A DNA stretch of 8,196 nucleotides from Desulfatibacillaceae bacterium (GTDB lineage: Bacteria; Desulfobacterota; Desulfobacteria; Desulfobacterales; Desulfatibacillaceae), in the NCBI GenBank assembly GCA_030018745.1, contig JASEHB010000086.1, forward strand, positions 1 through 8,196. Reading direction: 5' to 3'. The notes under the pieces are model-generated. The model made no database searches. It saw only the letters and a list, made by a program, of their open reading frames with translations, and had not been told where the DNA came from. Within the stretch, counting starts at the first letter, position 1. Each line of letters starts with the position of its first letter. Positions 5,576 to 8,196 of the stretch are shown here, one piece after another. Position numbers and translations under genes: made by a program.

Positions 5576-6703
5576 ATGAAAAAAAATGGATTGACAGGCA
5601 GCATAAGGCTTTTGGCCGCAATCTGCTTTGTTTTCTGTGCCCTGGCATACTACGGCCCGGCGGCGGCATCAGGCCAGCTCATTGCCGATGTGGCGGTTTC
5701 GGGGGATTCCTTCAACCCCACTGCCGGTCAGCGCATCACCCTTTCCTTTTCCCTGGCCAGGGATGCCCTTGTAACGGTCAATGTCTATGACCCGGATGAT
5801 CACCTCATCGCGGTTCCGGCCAAAGAAGCAGCCCTTTTGGCAGGCAAAAATGAAGTTGTCTGGACAGGCAGGGATACAAAAGAGCGCATTGTCCCTGACG
5901 AGGCCTATTACTTCACCATTGAGGCGGCAACTTCTGACGGAAAGGTCGAGGTTTGGGACCCCACGGTTTTTTCCGGCGGTGTGGAGCACGAAATACAGGC
6001 CGTGGAAATAAGCCGCGAAAAGGGCATAGTGAGCTTTGCCATGCCTGAAGCGGGCCGGGTTTCCGTGCGCCTGGGAACCACTGGCGGGCCGCTTTTCAAA
6101 ACCCTTTCCAACTGGGCTGCCCGCACGCCGGGCAGGGTAACCCTTTTCTGGGACGGCTTTGATCAGGACAGGCTTTTCTCCCTGTGGGAGGACAAGCGCT
6201 TCAAAATGGTCATCCTTTATTTCACCCTGCCCCAAAGCACGGTAATAACCTTTGGCAACAGCGACATGGACTATCAGAGCTACCGCCAGGAAATTGGCTT
6301 GCAGCAACCGCTAAAACCCGAAAGGCCAAGGGTTGTTGACCCGTCTTTGAGAATCTCCCCCCATTGGAAATACGACCGCCTTTGGGACAGGCCCCCGGAG
6401 ATAATAATGACCTTCCCCCAGGCGCCTGTTGATGAAAACGGCATTCCCATGCTCAAGGGCAGGGCGCTTGTTCATGTGGACATAGCCCCCAAGGACAAGG
6501 CTTATTTTCAGGATATGCAGTATGAAATCTGTTTTTTCCTTGACGGAGCCTACTACGCGGAGGAGGAGATAGGCTATGCGCCCTACAACTGGGTTTGGGA
6601 AACAGGCCCTGTTGAGGCTGGCGAGCGCATACTCACGGTCAACCTTTCCAGCTACAAGGATCAGCTTGGGGTCATAAGCCGCAAGATAAGGATTGTGAAA
6701 TGA
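5576..6703 (+). CDS. Exported protein with FlgD-type Ig-like domains
   Basis: A 375-residue protein with a signal peptide (MKKNG start, hydrophobic core about 11-25, AAASG cleavage region near 29-33). Residues about 37-120 match the FlgD Ig-like pattern: a SFNPTAGQRITLSFSL strand pair, VTVNVYDPDDHLI, AGKNEVVWTGRD and YYFTIEAAT. Residues about 149-225 look like a second, diverged copy (IVSFAMPEAGRVSVRL followed by VTLFWDGFD). Residues about 275-375 form a third beta-sandwich-like region ending in VISRKIRIV. FlgD-type Ig domains occur in many exported proteins as adhesion or assembly modules, and there is no flagellar hook-cap N-terminal part here, so this is not FlgD. AAGGA at 5563-5567 is 8 bases before the ATG. 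Its stop overlaps the next start (ATGA), so the two proteins are probably made together and may interact. Location is inferred as periplasmic or outer surface. Confidence 0.85.
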   Translation: MKKNGLTGSIRLLAAICFVFCALAYYGPAAASGQLIADVAVSGDSFNPTAGQRITLSFSLARDALVTVNVYDPDDHLIAVPAKEAALLAGKNEVVWTGRDTKERIVPDEAYYFTIEAATSDGKVEVWDPTVFSGGVEHEIQAVEISREKGIVSFAMPEAGRVSVRLGTTGGPLFKTLSNWAARTPGRVTLFWDGFDQDRLFSLWEDKRFKMVILYFTLPQSTVITFGNSDMDYQSYRQEIGLQQPLKPERPRVVDPSLRISPHWKYDRLWDRPPEIIMTFPQAPVDENGIPMLKGRALVHVDIAPKDKAYFQDMQYEICFFLDGAYYAEEEIGYAPYNWVWETGPVEAGERILTVNLSSYKDQLGVISRKIRIVK

Positions 6704-7443
6704 AAGGCCGCAGCAAGGCTGCCTGCATTTTTAACCGGCGGGCGACAGGGCTTTTTGCCATCTGCCTTGCCGGGGCGCTTTTGTGCCTTTTCATGGCCGC
6801 AGAGCTTGTTGCAGAAACCCAAGGCGGGCTTGTTTGCGAAAACCCGGTGTTTGATTTTGGCATTGCCGGGCCGGGAGATGAAATTACCCATGTTTTCTGG
6901 CTGGCCAACAACTCACAACAACCAGTAATCATAACAAGAATTGTCGCTCCATGCGAGACGGCCCTTGACCAGAAGCCCGAAGAGCCTGTGGCGCCGGGTT
7001 TTAGCTTTCCCCTTGGCCTGCGCATAAAGGCCGAGGAAACGCCGGGGCATTTTGCCCGGCGCATTATTATCCATTACGGCGGCCAGGCCAGCCAGGAGCT
7101 TGCCCTGGAAATAAAGGGCCAGGTGAAAACCGGCATTGTGCTTATCCCCGGCTCCATAGTTCTTAAGGCCGGGGATGGGGTGGATGAGCAGGCTTCCGGG
7201 TCATCCCTTGCGGTGAGCCTTGATGCTGACGAGCTTTTTCTGCACAGGGTTTCCACCCAGGTGGACTGGCTTTCTGTTTCCTTTACGCAGGAAGCCTTCC
7301 GGGGCCGAAGGGCCTACCGGGTTTTTGTGAGCCTTGGGCCGGATGCGCCAGAAGGCCAATTCATGGAAACAGTGACCCTGCACACGGGCAGCCAGAGCAG
7401 GCCCAGGCTGGATATAGTGGTGCGGGGAGAGGTGGGCAGGTAA
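6700..7443 (+). CDS. Exported DUF1573-type Ig-like protein
   Basis: A 247-residue protein. The first ~40 residues are a signal peptide with a basic start (KGRSK, NRR), a hydrophobic core at about 17-33 and a likely cut after ELVA (35-38). Residues about 46-143 fit DUF1573: NPVFDFG, HVFWLANNSQQPVIITRIVAPC and a closing ALEIKGQV, a fold related to ASPM/SPD-2/Hydin-type Ig domains. The usual family CGC motif is reduced to a single Cys85 (APCETA). Residues about 144-247 are a second beta-sandwich (VLIPGSIVLKAG near 147-158, then PEGQFMETVTLHTG and a final VVRGEV), as often follows DUF1573 in envelope proteins. The ATG overlaps the upstream stop, with AAGGA at 6688-6692 inside that gene. The molecular role of this family is not known. 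The pairing with the FlgD-Ig-like protein suggests an extracytoplasmic complex. Confidence 0.85.
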   Translation: MKGRSKAACIFNRRATGLFAICLAGALLCLFMAAELVAETQGGLVCENPVFDFGIAGPGDEITHVFWLANNSQQPVIITRIVAPCETALDQKPEEPVAPGFSFPLGLRIKAEETPGHFARRIIIHYGGQASQELALEIKGQVKTGIVLIPGSIVLKAGDGVDEQASGSSLAVSLDADELFLHRVSTQVDWLSVSFTQEAFRGRRAYRVFVSLGPDAPEGQFMETVTLHTGSQSRPRLDIVVRGEVGR

Positions 7444-7608
7444 GGCCAAGCCGGATTATTCGGGCCGCAGTTCTTTCAAAAAAGCCAACAAAACCATGCA
7501 GCAGGGCGAAAAAGGTGTTCATAAGCAAAAAAGGTGCAGTGTTCATAAAGTTAAAGTTGCGGCAAAGGGGGAAATTGTCTCACGGCTTTTAAAAAAGGAG
7601 GAATGTAA
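7444..7608 (+). other. Intergenic region before the solute-binding protein gene
   Basis: These 165 bases are rich in A runs and contain no credible gene. They hold the GTGTTCATAA direct repeat and the strong ribosome site AGGAGGA. A minimal ATG-TAA lies at 7603-7608, directly before the real start. No convincing terminator for the upstream DUF1573-type gene is visible. Confidence 0.6.
7515..7548 (+). repeat. Direct repeat GTGTTCATAA x2 upstream of the solute-binding protein gene
   Basis: The ten bases GTGTTCATAA occur at 7515-7524 and again at 7539-7548, 24 bases apart, and both copies are preceded by A-rich sequence and GGTG. The pair sits 60-95 bases before the ATG at 7609, where an operator or promoter would be expected. 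I recognise no Fur box (no GATAATGATAATC-like sequence) and no well-spaced -35/-10 pair. A tandem regulator-binding site is possible but unproven. Confidence 0.35.
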
Positions 7609-8196
7609 ATGAAGGCAAAGTGGATTGCATTGGCGCTTGTTGTTTTTTGTTTTGCGGCCCCGGCAAGCCTTCTGGCCCAAAAGGGCCAGGTGGTTGTTTA
7701 CACAAGTGTTGACCAGATATTTTCCCAGCCCATTCTCGAAGCCTTTGAAAAGGAGACGGGCATAAAGGTTCTAGCCGTTTACGATGTGGAGGCAAGCAAG
7801 ACCACGGGGCTTGTAAACCGGCTAATTGCAGAGAAGAACAAGCCCCGTGGCGATGTTTTCTGGAACGGGGAAATAGTTCGCACCATTGTTCTTAAAAACA
7901 ACGGCGTATTGGCCCCCTACAATTCGCCTTCAGCCGCCAACATCCCCGCCGTGTTCAAAGATGAGCAAGGCTACTGGACAGGCTATTCGGCAAGGGCCAG
8001 GGTTCTTATCGTCAACAATGATCAGCTTGATGAAGATAGTGCGCCTTCCTCCATATTCGATTTTTTGAAGCCCCAGTGGAAGGGCCGTTTTTCAATGGCT
8101 TATCCGCTTTTCGGCACAACAGCCACCCATGTGGCGGCCCTCTATGCGGTTTTGGGCAAGGAGATGACGGAGTTTTACCTCAAGGGCATAAAGGAA
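7609..8196 (+). CDS. Iron(III)-type ABC transporter solute-binding protein, 5' part
   Basis: Translation from the ATG at 7609 stays open to the window edge, giving 196 residues of a protein expected to be about 330-350. A signal peptide is clear: Lys2 and Lys4, hydrophobic core about 6-20, cleavage after SLLA (20-23). The mature N-terminus shows the pattern of the COG1840 (FbpA/AfuA) family: VVVYTSVDQ at 28-36, ILEAFEKETGIKV, DVFWNGEIVRTIV and NNGVLAPYNSP. These periplasmic proteins deliver ferric iron, or in some relatives other small anions such as phosphonates, to an ABC permease. The ligand-binding tyrosines of the FbpA C-lobe lie beyond the window, so the substrate is not settled. The ribosome site AGGAGGA at 7596-7602 is the strongest in the window. 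The permease and ATPase genes probably follow. Confidence 0.9.
   Translation, partial: MKAKWIALALVVFCFAAPASLLAQKGQVVVYTSVDQIFSQPILEAFEKETGIKVLAVYDVEASKTTGLVNRLIAEKNKPRGDVFWNGEIVRTIVLKNNGVLAPYNSPSAANIPAVFKDEQGYWTGYSARARVLIVNNDQLDEDSAPSSIFDFLKPQWKGRFSMAYPLFGTTATHVAALYAVLGKEMTEFYLKGIKE

Noticed and set aside
1..8196. CRISPR array, tRNA or rRNA genes, insertion sequence or phage genes
   Set aside because: No regularly spaced repeats, tRNA-like cloverleaf, transposase or terminal inverted repeats were seen. The window is a normal-looking chromosomal stretch of uniform codon use.

Overview
This window comes from a bacterial chromosome of moderate GC content. It holds nine genes, all on the + strand and tightly packed, and about half of them encode exported proteins with ordinary Sec signal peptides. 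The style (a Lon-like protease, a B12-binding radical SAM protein, DUF1573 and FlgD-Ig-like envelope proteins, frequent ATA, CTT and GCC codons) would fit an anaerobic Gram-negative such as a Desulfobacterota (deltaproteobacterial) species. That assignment is an inference, because no taxonomic marker gene is present.

Layout. Positions 1-142 are a leader region with a promoter-like sequence and then a GC-rich hairpin followed by eight T. Next come a Lon-like protein lacking the Lon N-terminal domain (143-1564), a small protein with one glycine-rich membrane segment (1567-2142) and a large B12-binding-type radical SAM enzyme (2149-3873). Gaps between these three are 2 to 6 bases, so they look like one operon. 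After 32 bases, with a good ribosome binding site, comes a small exported helical protein (3906-4337). Then follow a structured leader of about 137 bases and an exported TolB-like beta-propeller protein (4475-5449, start uncertain).

After a long inverted repeat that probably ends that transcript (5450-5490), a second exported pair begins. One protein has FlgD-type Ig-like domains (5576-6703). The other is a DUF1573-type Ig-like protein (6700-7443) that overlaps it by ATGA and is probably translationally coupled. A 165-base intergenic region with a 10-base direct repeat leads to the 5' part of an iron(III)-type periplasmic solute-binding protein (7609 to the window end), presumably the first gene of an ABC importer.

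The most interesting gene is the first. Its AAA+ module aligns with Lon along its length but has lost the Walker A Thr, the Walker B Glu, the sensor-1 Asn, the arginine finger and the sensor-2 Arg. The protease Ser and Lys are kept at the exact Lon spacing of 43 residues. It therefore looks like an ATP-independent Lon-like protease, possibly working with the membrane protein encoded next to it. The exported propeller, Ig-like and DUF1573 proteins suggest an envelope-associated set, but no sequence evidence ties them to the protease or the radical SAM enzyme beyond adjacency.
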